Source: Streptomyces sp. Je 1-369
GTDB taxonomy: Bacteria > Actinomycetota > Actinomycetes > Streptomycetales > Streptomycetaceae
NCBI RefSeq assembly: GCF_026810505.1
Contig: NZ_CP101750.1
Location: 4,803,254-4,867,253 of the forward strand
Reading direction: 5' to 3'
Length of the DNA: 64,000 nt
A program made the position numbers and the translations under genes. How positions within the stretch are numbered: the first letter of the stretch is position 1; every line of letters starts with the position of its first letter. Below the pieces are notes generated by a model. It had not been told where the DNA came from. It was given only the letters and a program-made list of their open reading frames with translations, and did no database searches. Shown here one piece after another: positions 44,200 to 53,252 of the stretch.

Positions 44200-45405
44200 A
44201 TGAGCGTGTGGGACGACCTGGTGGGGCAGGAGCGGGTGAGCGAGCAGCTGGGCGCCGCCGCCCGGGACGCCGACGCGCTGGTGACCGCGGTCAGTACGGA
44301 CACGCCGCCTCCGGAGTCGTCGAAGATGACGCACGCCTGGCTGTTCACGGGCCCGCCCGGCTCCGGACGGGCCACCGCCGCGCGGGCCTTCGCCGCCGCC
44401 CTGCAGTGCACCAGCCCGGACCGCGCGCTCGGCGGCGCCCCCGGCTGCGGCTTCTGCGACGGCTGCCACACCAGCCTGATCGGCACCCACGCCGACGTGG
44501 AAGTGGTCCGCACGGACATGCTCTCCATCGGCGTGAAGGAGACCCGCGACCTCGTCAGGCGCGCCCAGTTGTCGCCCGCTGTGGGCCGGTGGCAGGTCAT
44601 CGTCCTTGAGGATGCCGACCGCCTCACCGAGGGCGCGGGGAACGTCCTCCTGAAGGCAGTCGAAGAACCCGCCCCCCGCACGGTGTGGCTGCTCTGCGCG
44701 CCCTCCCTGGAGGACGTGCTGCCGACCATCCGTTCGCGCTGCCGGCACCTGACGCTGCGTACACCTCCGGTGGACGCGGTCGCCGACGTGCTCGTACGCA
44801 GGGACGGCATCGAGCCGAACGTGGCGGCTGCCGCGGCGCGTGCCACGCAGGGGCACATCGACCGGGCCCGGCGCCTTGCGACCGACCCACGCGCGCGTGA
44901 GCGCAGGAACGCCGTCCTGAAGCTGCCGCTGCGGGTGGAGGAGATCGGCGGCTGCCTGAAGGCCGCGCAGGAGCTGATCGACACGGCGGCCGAGGACGCG
45001 AAGCAGGTCGCCGAGGAGGTCGACGTCAAGGAGACCGAGGACCTGAAGGCGGCGCTCGGCGCGGCGCAGGGCGGTCGGATGCCGCGCGGTACGGCCGGGG
45101 CGATGAAGGAGCTGGAGGACAGGCAGAAGCGGCGCAGGACGCGTACGCAGCGGGACAGCCTCGACCTCGCGCTCACCGACCTGACCGCGCTCTACAGAGA
45201 CGTGCTCGCCCTGCAGCTCGGCTCGCAGGTGGCCATCGCCAACACGGAGGTCCAGGACATGCTGCAGCGCCTGGCCCTGGCCGCGGCGCCCGAGGCCACG
45301 CTCCGCCGCATCGAGGCGATCAGTGCCTGCCGTACGGCCCTCGACCGCAATGTGGCGCCGCTGCTCGCGGTCGAGGCGATGACGGTGGCGCTGCGGGCGG
45401 GCTGA
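44200..45405 (+). CDS. holB: DNA polymerase III delta' subunit
   Basis: 401 residues. AAA+ clamp-loader fold with LFTGPPGSGRATAARAF, in which the Walker Lys is Arg, as expected for the non-hydrolysing delta' stator; a zinc module with C-(x)-CGFCDGC; VIVLEDADRLTEGAGN in place of an active Walker B; sensor-like TIRSRC. It loads the beta clamp with gamma/tau and delta. ATG at 44200; no strong GGAGG, but AAGGCGGTG lies 11 nt upstream. Confidence 0.9.
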   Translation: MSVWDDLVGQERVSEQLGAAARDADALVTAVSTDTPPPESSKMTHAWLFTGPPGSGRATAARAFAAALQCTSPDRALGGAPGCGFCDGCHTSLIGTHADVEVVRTDMLSIGVKETRDLVRRAQLSPAVGRWQVIVLEDADRLTEGAGNVLLKAVEEPAPRTVWLLCAPSLEDVLPTIRSRCRHLTLRTPPVDAVADVLVRRDGIEPNVAAAAARATQGHIDRARRLATDPRARERRNAVLKLPLRVEEIGGCLKAAQELIDTAAEDAKQVAEEVDVKETEDLKAALGAAQGGRMPRGTAGAMKELEDRQKRRRTRTQRDSLDLALTDLTALYRDVLALQLGSQVAIANTEVQDMLQRLALAAAPEATLRRIEAISACRTALDRNVAPLLAVEAMTVALRAG

Positions 45406-45501
45406 ACGGCTTCACGGCGGGGGTGGATCGACGACTGACGTCGCGTCACTCGTACGAGTGCGATGTGTGACCGTCCGCGTGCGGAGAGTTAGTCTCGCGG
45501 G

Positions 45502-47097
45502 ATGGACATCAGCAGTCGCGGTCGCAGCGGTCGCCCCCGTAACAGTCGCCGCAGCCGTCATCTCCCCCTCCGTACGGGCGGCATCCTGCTCGTGGCCGCG
45601 GGGCTGCTCATCTCCGGCTGTTCGAGCGGGAGTTCACCGGTGGAGGCCTCGCTGGCGTCGCTGTCCCGCTCGACACCGGCGGAACTCTCCCCGTACTACG
45701 GGCAGAAGCTGAGCTGGCGCGACTGCGGTGCGCCCGGGTTCCAGTGCACGTCGATGAAGGTCCCGCTCGACTACGCGAGGCCCGCGGCGGGCGACATCCA
45801 GCTGGCGGTCTCCCGCAAGCAGGCCACCAAGAAGAAGGGCCGGCTCGGTTCGCTCCTGGTCAACCCGGGTGGGCCGGGCGGCTCGGCGATCGGGTACCTC
45901 CAGTCGTACGCGGCCCTCGGCTACCCCGCGGAGGTCCGCGCCCGCTACGACATGGTGGCCGTCGACCCGCGCGGCGTGGCCCGCAGCGAGCCCGTGACGT
46001 GCCTCGAAGGCGAGCGCATGGACGCGTACACGCAGACCGACGTCACCCCGGACGACCCCCACGAGACCGACGCCCTGCGCACGGCCTTCCAGTCGTTCGC
46101 GTCCGGCTGCAAGGAGCGGTCGGCGAAGGTCCTGCCGCACGTCTCCACGGTCGAGGCGGCCCGCGACATGGATGTCCTGCGGTCGGTGCTCGGTGACGGG
46201 AAGCTGTCGTACGTAGGCGCGTCGTACGGGACGTTCCTCGGTGCGACGTATGCGGAGCTGTACCCGGAGCGGGTGGGCCGGCTGGTCCTGGACGGCGCGA
46301 TGGACCCGTCGCTGCCCGCGCGCCGCATGAACCGCGACCAGACCGCCGGCTTCGAGACGGCGTTCCGGTCCTTCGCGAAGGACTGCGCGTCGAAGGGCCA
46401 GGAGTGTCCCCTGGGTGCGGGGAGCCCCGAGGACGCGGGCAAGCGCCTCAAGGCGTTCTTCGGCGAGCTGGACCGTCAGCCGCTGCTCATCGGGGGGAGC
46501 GGCGGCAGGCGGCTCGGCGAGGCGCTGGCCACGACGGGCGTGATCGCGGCGATGTACGACGAGGCGGGCTGGCCCCAGCTGCGGGACGCGCTCACGTCGG
46601 CGATGAAGAACAAGGACGGCTCGGGCCTGCTCGCCCTCTCCGACGGCTACTACGAGCGGGACGGCGACGGAAAGTACGCGAACCTGATGTTCGCCAACGC
46701 GGCCGTGAACTGCCTGGACCTCCCGCCCGCCTTCGCGTCCCCCGCGGAGGTCGAGAAGGGCGTCCCGGCGTTCAAGGAGGCCTCGCCGGTCTTCGGCGAG
46801 GGCCTCGCCTGGTCCTCGCTGAACTGCGCGTACTGGCCGGTGCGGGCCACGGGCAAGGCGCACCGCATCGAGGCGAAGGGCGCGGCGCCGATCCTGGTAG
46901 CCGGCACGACCCGCGACCCGGCGACCCCCTACCGCTGGGCCCAGGCCCTCGCCTCCCAGCTCTCCTCCGGCCGCCTCCTCACCTACGAGGGCGACGGCCA
47001 CACGGCGTACGGCCGCGGCAGCGAGTGCGTCGACTCGACGATCAATGCGTACCTCCTGGAGGGCACCGTCCCGAAGGACGGAAAGCGCTGCTCATAG
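45502..47097 (+). CDS. Secreted tripeptidyl-aminopeptidase-type alpha/beta hydrolase (lipoprotein)
   Basis: 531 residues. A twin-Arg-like basic leader then LLVAAGLLISGCSSGSS, a lipobox. Catalytic Ser in VGASYGTFLGA, oxyanion region VNPGGPGGSA, late Asp in GTTRDPATPY and His in GDGHTAYGRGSECV: the S33/TAP peptidase set with the C-terminal TAP-like domain. Releases short N-terminal peptides from extracellular proteins in S. lividans relatives. ATG at 45502. Confidence 0.88.
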   Translation: MDISSRGRSGRPRNSRRSRHLPLRTGGILLVAAGLLISGCSSGSSPVEASLASLSRSTPAELSPYYGQKLSWRDCGAPGFQCTSMKVPLDYARPAAGDIQLAVSRKQATKKKGRLGSLLVNPGGPGGSAIGYLQSYAALGYPAEVRARYDMVAVDPRGVARSEPVTCLEGERMDAYTQTDVTPDDPHETDALRTAFQSFASGCKERSAKVLPHVSTVEAARDMDVLRSVLGDGKLSYVGASYGTFLGATYAELYPERVGRLVLDGAMDPSLPARRMNRDQTAGFETAFRSFAKDCASKGQECPLGAGSPEDAGKRLKAFFGELDRQPLLIGGSGGRRLGEALATTGVIAAMYDEAGWPQLRDALTSAMKNKDGSGLLALSDGYYERDGDGKYANLMFANAAVNCLDLPPAFASPAEVEKGVPAFKEASPVFGEGLAWSSLNCAYWPVRATGKAHRIEAKGAAPILVAGTTRDPATPYRWAQALASQLSSGRLLTYEGDGHTAYGRGSECVDSTINAYLLEGTVPKDGKRCS

Positions 47098-47181
47098 CCG
47101 CCCGCAGGGGGTGTGCGGAGCACTCTGAAAAACTGTGTAGACTTGGCCGCGTTGCTGATCGCACGATGGTGCGGACGGCGC

Positions 47182-47255
47182 GCCGCCTTAGCTCAGATGG
47201 CCAGAGCAACGCACTCGTAATGCGTAGGTCTCGGGTTCGAATCCCGAAGGCGGCT
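47182..47255 (+). tRNA. tRNA-Thr (anticodon CGU)
   Basis: 74 nt. Acceptor GCCGCCT (47182-47188) pairs with AGGCGGC (47248-47254); anticodon stem ACGCA/TGCGT with loop CTCGTAA gives CGU at 47216-47218; T-arm CGGGTTCGAATCCCG is intact. CCA is not encoded. A TAGACT (47138-47143) may be its -10. An intrinsic terminator follows 8 nt later. Confidence 0.97.
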
Positions 47256-47262
47256 CATCTGG

Positions 47263-47297
47263 AACCCCAGGTCAGATCCAATCTGACCTGGGGTTTT
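47263..47297 (+). terminator. tRNA-Thr intrinsic terminator
   Basis: AACCCCAGGTCAGAT / ATCTGACCTGGGGTT, 15-bp perfect stem with CCA loop, running into TTTTC. Confidence 0.93.
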
Positions 47298-47307
47298 CTG
47301 TGTTTGG

Positions 47308-48213
47308 TCAGGCGATCGGCTCGGGGACGGGGGCCGGGCGGGTGAAGGACTCGTGGCAGTGGTGGATCAGTTGGCGCAGGGCGGGGTTGTCCGTGGTGGA
47401 CCAGGCCAGGGACAGGACGGGCTCCGTGTGGATGTCCGCGATCCTGCGGGTGGTCAGGCGGGGGCGGTGCTGGGCTACCAGGGACTCGGAGAGGATGGCG
47501 ACGCCCAGGCCGCGGATCGCCAGGTCGGCGATTGCGCTGGGGGCGCCTGCCTGGAACGCGATTTCCATGTGGACGCCCGCCGCGGCGCAGGCGTCGTCGA
47601 AGACCCTGCGCACCCCGGCGCCCGTCGGGAGGCTCACCACCGAGTGGTGGGCCAGGTCTTCGAGGGTCACCGCGGGCTTTTCGCAGAGCGGGTGGCCGAT
47701 GGGCATCGCGGCCACCAGGGGCTCGCGGATGATCTCGTATGCCTCCAGGCCCGGTGGGGTGGAACCGGAGGTGCTGACCAGCGCTATGTCCGCGGTGCCC
47801 GCGCGCAGTCGCTCCAGGAGGCGGTCGGAGGTGTCTTCGAGGAGGGTGATCTCCACGCCGGGGTGCCGGTGGTGGAAGGCGGACAGCGCGTCGAAGAGCG
47901 GTGTGACCGTGCATGCCGTCACCATGCCGACCACGAGCCTGCCCCGGATCAGGCCGTTCACCTCGTCGACCGCCTGCCGCACGGCGTCCACGGCCGCCAG
48001 GGCCGAGCGCGCGTGCCGCAGTGCGGCCACTCCGGCGGGGGTGAGTCGGGTGCTGCGGCCCGAGCGGTCGAACAGCGAAGTCCCGAGGTCGTGCTCCAAC
48101 TGCCGGATCTGGGCGCTCACTCCGGACTGGCTGATGTGCACGCGCTCCGCGGCGCGAGTGAAGTTCTCCTCTTCGGCCACCGCGACGAAGTATTCGAGCT
48201 GCCTGAGTTCCAT
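47308..48213 (-). CDS. LysR-type regulator 1
   Basis: 301 residues. Winged helix MELRQLEYFVAVAEEENFTR then SQSGVSAQIRQLEHDLG, followed by a periplasmic-binding-like effector domain. About 44 of the first 61 residues are identical to the second LysR gene at 55310. ATG at 48213. Its stop lies 11 bp from the tRNA terminator, so it is the first gene of the accessory segment. GATT-CTAGT-AATC (48221-48233) just upstream may be its own site. Target unknown, plausibly the adjacent metabolite genes. Confidence 0.85.
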   Translation of the reverse strand: MELRQLEYFVAVAEEENFTRAAERVHISQSGVSAQIRQLEHDLGTSLFDRSGRSTRLTPAGVAALRHARSALAAVDAVRQAVDEVNGLIRGRLVVGMVTACTVTPLFDALSAFHHRHPGVEITLLEDTSDRLLERLRAGTADIALVSTSGSTPPGLEAYEIIREPLVAAMPIGHPLCEKPAVTLEDLAHHSVVSLPTGAGVRRVFDDACAAAGVHMEIAFQAGAPSAIADLAIRGLGVAILSESLVAQHRPRLTTRRIADIHTEPVLSLAWSTTDNPALRQLIHHCHESFTRPAPVPEPIA

Positions 48214-48609
48214 GGCTCGTGATTCTAGTAATCGGTGATGGTATTCGTTCGGCTTCTGGTCAAATTCCGCTTGAGGAGAGATGGAGGTTTGGCGGAGGGG
48301 GGTTGGGGTGTGAGTGGGGAGGTTAACTGTCAAGCTAATTGGGGAATTTGGCTTGAAAGTGTGCGAGTGTGGCGGGCGTGGCCGCTGTCACAGTGGCCCC
48401 GTGGGGTACCTGGGCGGTAATTTAAGTAAACAACTATTCCAGGTTCCGGCGTTGTCACGAGTTCCGTTTGTGCCCTGCGCGGCGTCCATTCTGCGCATTC
48501 CATGAAGCATGTTCTGGGCAATCCGGTGGGAATTATTGATTCCGCTTCGCGGGGGCGACGGTTGCGTGTCGATGCAGACAGGCGAACTCTGACAGGGGGC
48601 GACGGGTTC
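48214..48609. other. Intergenic region between LysR 1 and the StrR-like gene
   Basis: 396 bp (or 288 bp if the regulator starts at 48502). AT-richer than the flanks, e.g. around 48400-48435 (GGTAATTTAAGTAAACAAC). Likely holds both divergent promoters; no clear gene. Confidence 0.5.
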
Positions 48610-49866
48610 ATGTATGCGAGCGAGTCGACGGAAGCATGGGAAGCCGAGGAAGCCGAGGAAGCCGAGGAAGCTGCGGGAGTCGTGGCAGCGGTGGAAGCGG
48701 AAAAGAAGCCTTGGGAAATACGGCCGCATTCACTGCCGGTCGAACGGATACCCGTCGACCTCTTGTGGTCGGCCGACTCACCGCGGCTGGTCGGCGAGAA
48801 CGTCGACCACATCCGGGTCCTGGCCGAGGCCGGATCCGATCTGCCGCCGATCCTCGTCCACCGGCCGACGATGCGCGTCATCGACGGCATGCACCGCCTG
48901 CGGGCGACCGTGCTGCGCGGTGAGCGGGAGATCGCCGTCCGGTTTCTCGACGGATACGAGCCGGACGTGTTCATCGTGGCCGTCCAGGCCAACACCACCC
49001 ACGGGCTGCCCCTGACACGGGCCGACCGCAACGCCGCGGCCACCCGCATCATCCACTCCCACCCGCAGTGGTCGGACCGCATGATCGCCTCGTTCGCCGG
49101 TCTCTCGCCCAAGACGGTCGGGAGCATCCGGCGCAGGCTCGGCGACGATCTGCCCGCCGCGCCGGTGCGGATCGGGCGCGACGGCCGGACGCGGCCGGTC
49201 GACAGCAGCAGCGCACGCGCCGCCACCGGCGAGTTCATCCGGACCCACCCCGACGCGACGCTGCGGCAGATCGCCGGGGCCGCCGGAGTCTCCCGTTCCA
49301 CCGCCCGTGACGTGCGCAGGAAGTTGGAGGAGGGGGATCAGGGGCTGGGAGTGGTGGCGCGGCCGCGGCTCGTTCCCTCGCCGCATCACCAGGACGCGCC
49401 CGACCTCACAGCCATCCCCGCCCTGGGAGCGGTGGGAGCGGTGGGAGCGGTGGGGGCGATGGGAGAGAGGGGTGGCATGGGAACGGTGGGGTCTGTGGGG
49501 TCCATGCCGGTGGGAGATGCGGCGGGGAGTGCTGTGGGTGCCGTGGCTCTGACGGCCCGGATCGCCTCCGATTCCGCTGTCACATCGCCCATTTCCGCGC
49601 GGCTCAGCCCTGCGGACGCGGAGCAGAGCGTCGCCGCCGACCTCATTCCGATCCTGAAGCGGGACCCCTCCATCCGCTTCACCGACTCCGGCCGTCTGCT
49701 GCTGCGGCTCCTCGACGCGGCCACGCTGCCCCCCGACGAGTGGAACCGGCTCATCGAGAGCGTTCCGGCCCACTGCGTCGACATGGTGGCGAACGTGGCA
49801 CGCGCCTGCGGAGAGGTCTGGCTCAACGTCGCACAGGAAGTGGACAGTCGCTCCGCACAGCGGTGA
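48610..49866 (+). CDS. StrR-type ParB-domain transcriptional activator
   Basis: 418 residues. ParB/sulfiredoxin-like domain at 35-120 (SLPVERIPVDLLWSADSPRL, ILVHRPTMRVIDGMHRLRA), then two helix-turn-helix units (SDRMIASFAGLSPKTVGSI; TLRQIAGAAGVSRSTARDV). This is the StrR/NovG class of pathway-specific activators of antibiotic clusters. An acidic (EAE)n run opens the protein and (GAV)n-like low-complexity lies near 270-300; both come from DNA tandem repeats. Start at 48610 (GGGGG site) or 48502. Strong hint that the region is a biosynthetic locus. Confidence 0.85.
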   Translation: MYASESTEAWEAEEAEEAEEAAGVVAAVEAEKKPWEIRPHSLPVERIPVDLLWSADSPRLVGENVDHIRVLAEAGSDLPPILVHRPTMRVIDGMHRLRATVLRGEREIAVRFLDGYEPDVFIVAVQANTTHGLPLTRADRNAAATRIIHSHPQWSDRMIASFAGLSPKTVGSIRRRLGDDLPAAPVRIGRDGRTRPVDSSSARAATGEFIRTHPDATLRQIAGAAGVSRSTARDVRRKLEEGDQGLGVVARPRLVPSPHHQDAPDLTAIPALGAVGAVGAVGAMGERGGMGTVGSVGSMPVGDAAGSAVGAVALTARIASDSAVTSPISARLSPADAEQSVAADLIPILKRDPSIRFTDSGRLLLRLLDAATLPPDEWNRLIESVPAHCVDMVANVARACGEVWLNVAQEVDSRSAQR

Positions 49867-49909
49867 CAGCCGGGGCAACCGGCGGTAGCCGGGTGCACCG
49901 GAGGCGACT

Positions 49910-51412
49910 TCAGTCTCGTACGACCGTCTTCGTGCGCATCAGGAAATCGGAGAGGTAGCCGTCGTGCGGCAGCCCGGGCCGCATCCAGTGGGTCGGGTGG
50001 TCTCCGACGTACAGGTTGGCGATGGACGGTTCCGCCAGGAGCCCGTCGAGCAGCGGTTCCTGGTGCGTCAGCGCGGTGAGCACCAGGCTGTCGCGCAGCG
50101 GAGCGATTCCGTCCGCCGGGCGCCAGGGTGCCACCCACACACAGGGGAAGGGGAGTTCGGCGCCGAGCTGAGGGGCGTCGGCGCGGTCGAGCTGGTGGAC
50201 TGCCGGGCGCAGGACCGCGCTGCCGTCACCCAGCTCGTCCGCCACCGTGTCCGCGCCCAGCCAGGCCCGGGCCCCCGCGGCACGGCGCCCCACGTACTCC
50301 GCGAGCGCCCGGGCACCGGCGGCCGGTTGTACGGGCAGCACCGCCTTCGGGTGGTCCGGCGGGAGGCTGGGCAGCGCCGAGAACCGTTCGGCGAGCGCCT
50401 CGCACAGCGGCGTCGGGTCGCCCTCCACCAGGACGGCCGTCGTGTTCACGCAGCCCGTACCGCCGCGCCCGGCGACGGAGTCCACGATGGTGTCGAGGTG
50501 GTCGCGCCAGTCCACGTCGGCCGTCAGCAGGACCTTGGAACGGCCGGGGCCCTGGAGCAGGACGGTCGCGTCCGCGCCGTACTTGCGGACCACGTCCTCG
50601 CCGCCGTACACCAGGCCCAGATCGGCGCCCCGCAGCACGGCGTCCGCGCCCGCGTGGTCCGTGGGCAGCAGCGTGATCTCGTCGTTCCCGAAGCCCGCGA
50701 GGCGCAGCGCGGAGACGAGCCGGTGCGGCGTGAACGGCTCGCGGCGGGAGGGCCGGACCGTGACGCGGAAGCCCAGCGCGAGCGCCTCGGGCCACAGGCT
50801 GTGGGTGCCGGGGTGGTTGCCCGCCGCGTGCACGGCGAAGGTGTCGCCGCGCCGGGTGTGGACGGCCCGGCCGCTCCTGACCAGCGGGTCCCGCCAGTCG
50901 GTGACCGCGCCGGCGGGCCGTGCCTGTGCGATGCCGGTCGCGATGTCCCGGAGCCGTTCCGCGATCCGGTCGACGGCCGAGGTGACCTCCGTGAGCGGAA
51001 CGCCGCCGACGCGGCTGACCAGGAGGCGGTACTCCGCCACGCTCAGCCCGGCGACGGTGCCGGTGGCGAACAGGTCGGCCGCGGCGGCGATCCTGCGTAC
51101 CCGCTCATCGGCCGGTGCGGGGGCCGCGCGGCGGAGCGCGGAGTGGGTGCGGCTGACGAACGGCGGGGGTACGAGGCTCAGTTCGGCGGCGGGGCGGCCG
51201 GTCACGTCCGTGACCACCTGGCGGTTTCTGGCGCGGAACGCGCCGCGGGGGCCGAGCGCGTCGAGCTGCACCGGCTCCTGCACCGGCTCCTGCACCGGCT
51301 CCTGCACCGGTTTCCGCACCGGATCGCCGGTCGTGCCGTCCTGGGCGGGCGTCGGGGTGTCGGGATACGGGGTGTCGGGGTTCGGGGTCTCGGGATTCGG
51401 GGTGGATGGCAT
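49910..51412 (-). CDS. Aldehyde-dehydrogenase-fold acyl reductase (LuxC/EhpG-like)
   Basis: 500 residues. Catalytic Cys321 in GRGGTGCVNTTAVLVEG, a nucleotide-site AAGNHPGTHSLWPEALALG (Asn199), and no general ALDH Glu motif, which fits thioester-reducing LuxC-like enzymes. Upstream in the same operon is an EhpF-like adenylating enzyme; in Pantoea the EhpF/EhpG pair activates and reduces a phenazine carboxylate. Residues 5-50 are a Pro-rich low-complexity tail ((N/Y)PDTP and four PVQE repeats) not expected in the family. ATG overlaps the upstream stop (TAATG). Confidence 0.78.
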   Translation of the reverse strand: MPSTPNPETPNPDTPYPDTPTPAQDGTTGDPVRKPVQEPVQEPVQEPVQLDALGPRGAFRARNRQVVTDVTGRPAAELSLVPPPFVSRTHSALRRAAPAPADERVRRIAAAADLFATGTVAGLSVAEYRLLVSRVGGVPLTEVTSAVDRIAERLRDIATGIAQARPAGAVTDWRDPLVRSGRAVHTRRGDTFAVHAAGNHPGTHSLWPEALALGFRVTVRPSRREPFTPHRLVSALRLAGFGNDEITLLPTDHAGADAVLRGADLGLVYGGEDVVRKYGADATVLLQGPGRSKVLLTADVDWRDHLDTIVDSVAGRGGTGCVNTTAVLVEGDPTPLCEALAERFSALPSLPPDHPKAVLPVQPAAGARALAEYVGRRAAGARAWLGADTVADELGDGSAVLRPAVHQLDRADAPQLGAELPFPCVWVAPWRPADGIAPLRDSLVLTALTHQEPLLDGLLAEPSIANLYVGDHPTHWMRPGLPHDGYLSDFLMRTKTVVRD

Positions 51413-52512
51413 TAGTACACGCCCTCCACCACGTCCTCGTTCTCGAACCTGCTGACCGGCGCGATGTCGGCCACGGAGTCGCCGGGGCCGCCGTCGAGCG
51501 GCTCGACCCGCGTGGCCAGGTCGCGTTCGAGGTTGTTGGGGAGCAGGAACGACTTGCTGACGTGGCTGGCCACGACCCGGCCGCGCGCCCCGTACGGGAC
51601 CGGCCTGAGCGTCTCGGGGTCGACGACCGAGAAGGTGACGTACGGACTCAGCGTGTCGAAGACACAGGGGTCGTCGTCGCCGAGGCCGGGGCGCTCGCCC
51701 GCGAAGCCGAGGATCATCGTGCTGCCGTAGTTCCCGGAGAAGACGGTGTCGGGGAAGATCTCCGTCCGGTACACCTGGCGGGAGTCGGGGTCGAGCTGTG
51801 TGCCGCCCCAACGGATCGCCCTGACCTTCTCGTTGATGAGCTCCACGAGTTCGTCGCGGCGCGCGATCCGGTCCAGGATCGGCGGGGTGACGGTGAGGAT
51901 GCCGATGTTCTGCGAGCGCAGTACGTCCGCCGCCTGGTCTACGACGTGCTCGGCGTAGTCGTCGGCCTCGCTGCCGCGGCCCCCGGATATCAGGCGCTTC
52001 ACCCAGCGCGGGTCGAGGTCGATGGTGAATCCGTGGTTGCCGTGCGTCGTTGCCGAGCCCCGGAAGAACTCACCGACGATGTGCGGGCCGCTGGGGACGA
52101 TTCCCAGCCAGTTTGCGCCCCGCGGGAAGCCGTGGGCGTCCAGTTGCTCGCCGGTCCAGTGGAGCAGCCGTCGGCGCCAGTCGCCGTGCAGGACGACTCG
52201 TTTGGGGGCGCCGGTGGTGCCGCCGCTCTCGAACACGCCCCGTACGTCCGGGTTTTCGCCGTACCCGCGCGGGATCAGGTCCTCGGCTCGGACCTTGCGC
52301 AGTTCGGCGGCGACATTGGGGAAGCGTACGAGGTCGGCCACCGAGGAGATGTCGGTCCGCGGGTCGAAGTCCAGGGACTTCGCGCGCTCCAGCCAGTACG
52401 GGGAGCCGGTCTCGGGGCCGAAGTGCCAGTCCATCGCGGCCCTGATGTATTCGTCCGGGTCGGGCCGGACGCCGGGCGGGAGGTCGAGGATGTCCCAGGT
52501 ATTCGACGTCAT
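51412..52512 (-). CDS. EhpF/LuxE-like adenylate-forming enzyme
   Basis: 366 residues, the length of EhpF and about 100 short of a full ANL ligase: the C-terminal lid domain with the catalytic Lys is absent. The P-loop-like A3 motif is VFESGGTTGAPKRVV (~93-107), and FSGNYGSTMILGFAGE replaces the usual YGxTE. It would activate a carboxylate as acyl-AMP and hand it to the reductase next to it; the acyl substrate is unknown. ATG at 52512 overlaps the preceding gene's stop by 4 bp. Confidence 0.8.
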   Translation of the reverse strand: MTSNTWDILDLPPGVRPDPDEYIRAAMDWHFGPETGSPYWLERAKSLDFDPRTDISSVADLVRFPNVAAELRKVRAEDLIPRGYGENPDVRGVFESGGTTGAPKRVVLHGDWRRRLLHWTGEQLDAHGFPRGANWLGIVPSGPHIVGEFFRGSATTHGNHGFTIDLDPRWVKRLISGGRGSEADDYAEHVVDQAADVLRSQNIGILTVTPPILDRIARRDELVELINEKVRAIRWGGTQLDPDSRQVYRTEIFPDTVFSGNYGSTMILGFAGERPGLGDDDPCVFDTLSPYVTFSVVDPETLRPVPYGARGRVVASHVSKSFLLPNNLERDLATRVEPLDGGPGDSVADIAPVSRFENEDVVEGVY

Positions 52513-52985
52513 GTGGTTGTCGTTGTCCTTCCCGGCTTTTCGCCCGACATTTTCTCTTTTGAAGGAACCGTGGCATTGGAACCGGGGCTGTTCGGGGGTG
52601 TCAACACCGCCACGGGTGTCCCGGTGATAGCTGTCCCGGAGAACGCCGTCCCGGCGAAAGCCGGGCCCAGGGCCTGCAACGACGCCAGGTCGTGCAGTCC
52701 CTCGACCGTGCCCTCCGCCTCGAAGGTGGCGCGTATGTCCGGGGGCCGCCCGATCAGTGCGAGGGCGGCGTTCGGGGGCAGTTCGTCCAGCGGTGGCCGC
52801 TCGTCCGTCTCCCAGAGCATCACCGCGCCCCACCGGTTCTGCTCCCGGTCCGCGAAGTAGATCTTCAGCCGCAGACCGGGCACCTGGGTCCAGTGGTCGA
52901 GCGTGTGGTCGCGCAGGTGTTCGCGCATGGACTCGATGGTCTGCGGCGTGCCGTCCAGGTGCCACCAGGCGACGTCGACCCTCAT
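52509..52985 (-). CDS. ABM/YdhR-like dimeric alpha-beta-barrel protein
   Basis: 158 residues. The N-terminal ~95 residues (HWTQVPGLRLKIYFADREQ, WGAVMLWETDERPP) resemble the ferredoxin-like fold of YdhR and antibiotic-biosynthesis monooxygenases; I see no cofactor motif. The remaining ~60 residues are Ala/Gly/Thr/Pro-rich and likely disordered, ending RTTTTT. First gene of the minus-strand operon; coupled to the ligase. Could modify an aromatic ring, but this is a family-level guess. Confidence 0.6.
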   Translation of the reverse strand: MRVDVAWWHLDGTPQTIESMREHLRDHTLDHWTQVPGLRLKIYFADREQNRWGAVMLWETDERPPLDELPPNAALALIGRPPDIRATFEAEGTVEGLHDLASLQALGPAFAGTAFSGTAITGTPVAVLTPPNSPGSNATVPSKEKMSGEKPGRTTTTT

Positions 52986-53142
52986 GGCAGTGCTCGCAAG
53001 ACGTGACTGATCGTGTGCGGTGCGTAACTGGACATGGGTGCCTCCGTCTTCGGTGTGAGAGGGCGGGAGGGGAGAGGGAGGGAGCGGAGGGGCAGGGAAG
53101 CCAGTGAGCGTACGGGGCGTTCGGCCCGGACGCCGAGGTGGC

Positions 53143-53162
53143 GACTGAGGAATTCCTCAGTC
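53143..53162. promoter_or_regulatory. Perfect 20-bp palindrome, candidate operator
   Basis: GACTGAGGAATTCCTCAGTC is self-complementary with no spacer. Roughly midway between the divergent starts at 52985 and 53349, where one dimeric regulator could control both operons. A cruciform terminator is less likely because no gene ends here. Confidence 0.6.
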
Positions 53163-53252
53163 CCCCGGCAGCCGTCGGTAGCGCAGCCGTCGGTAGCGCA
53201 GTCGCCGGGAGCCCCCCGGCAGTCGTCCTGGTCCCGCGAACCAGATCTATTG

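Noticed and set aside
40533..45176. 1547-residue open frame on the minus strand
   Set aside because: Lies opposite topA, the MFS-tmk fusion and holB; long Arg/Ala/Gly frames opposite high-GC genes are expected shadows and no motif is present.
49910..52985. Complete phenazine cluster
   Set aside because: No phzB/C/D/E/F/G homologue is present in the window; the SnoaL-like protein is not PhzA/B.
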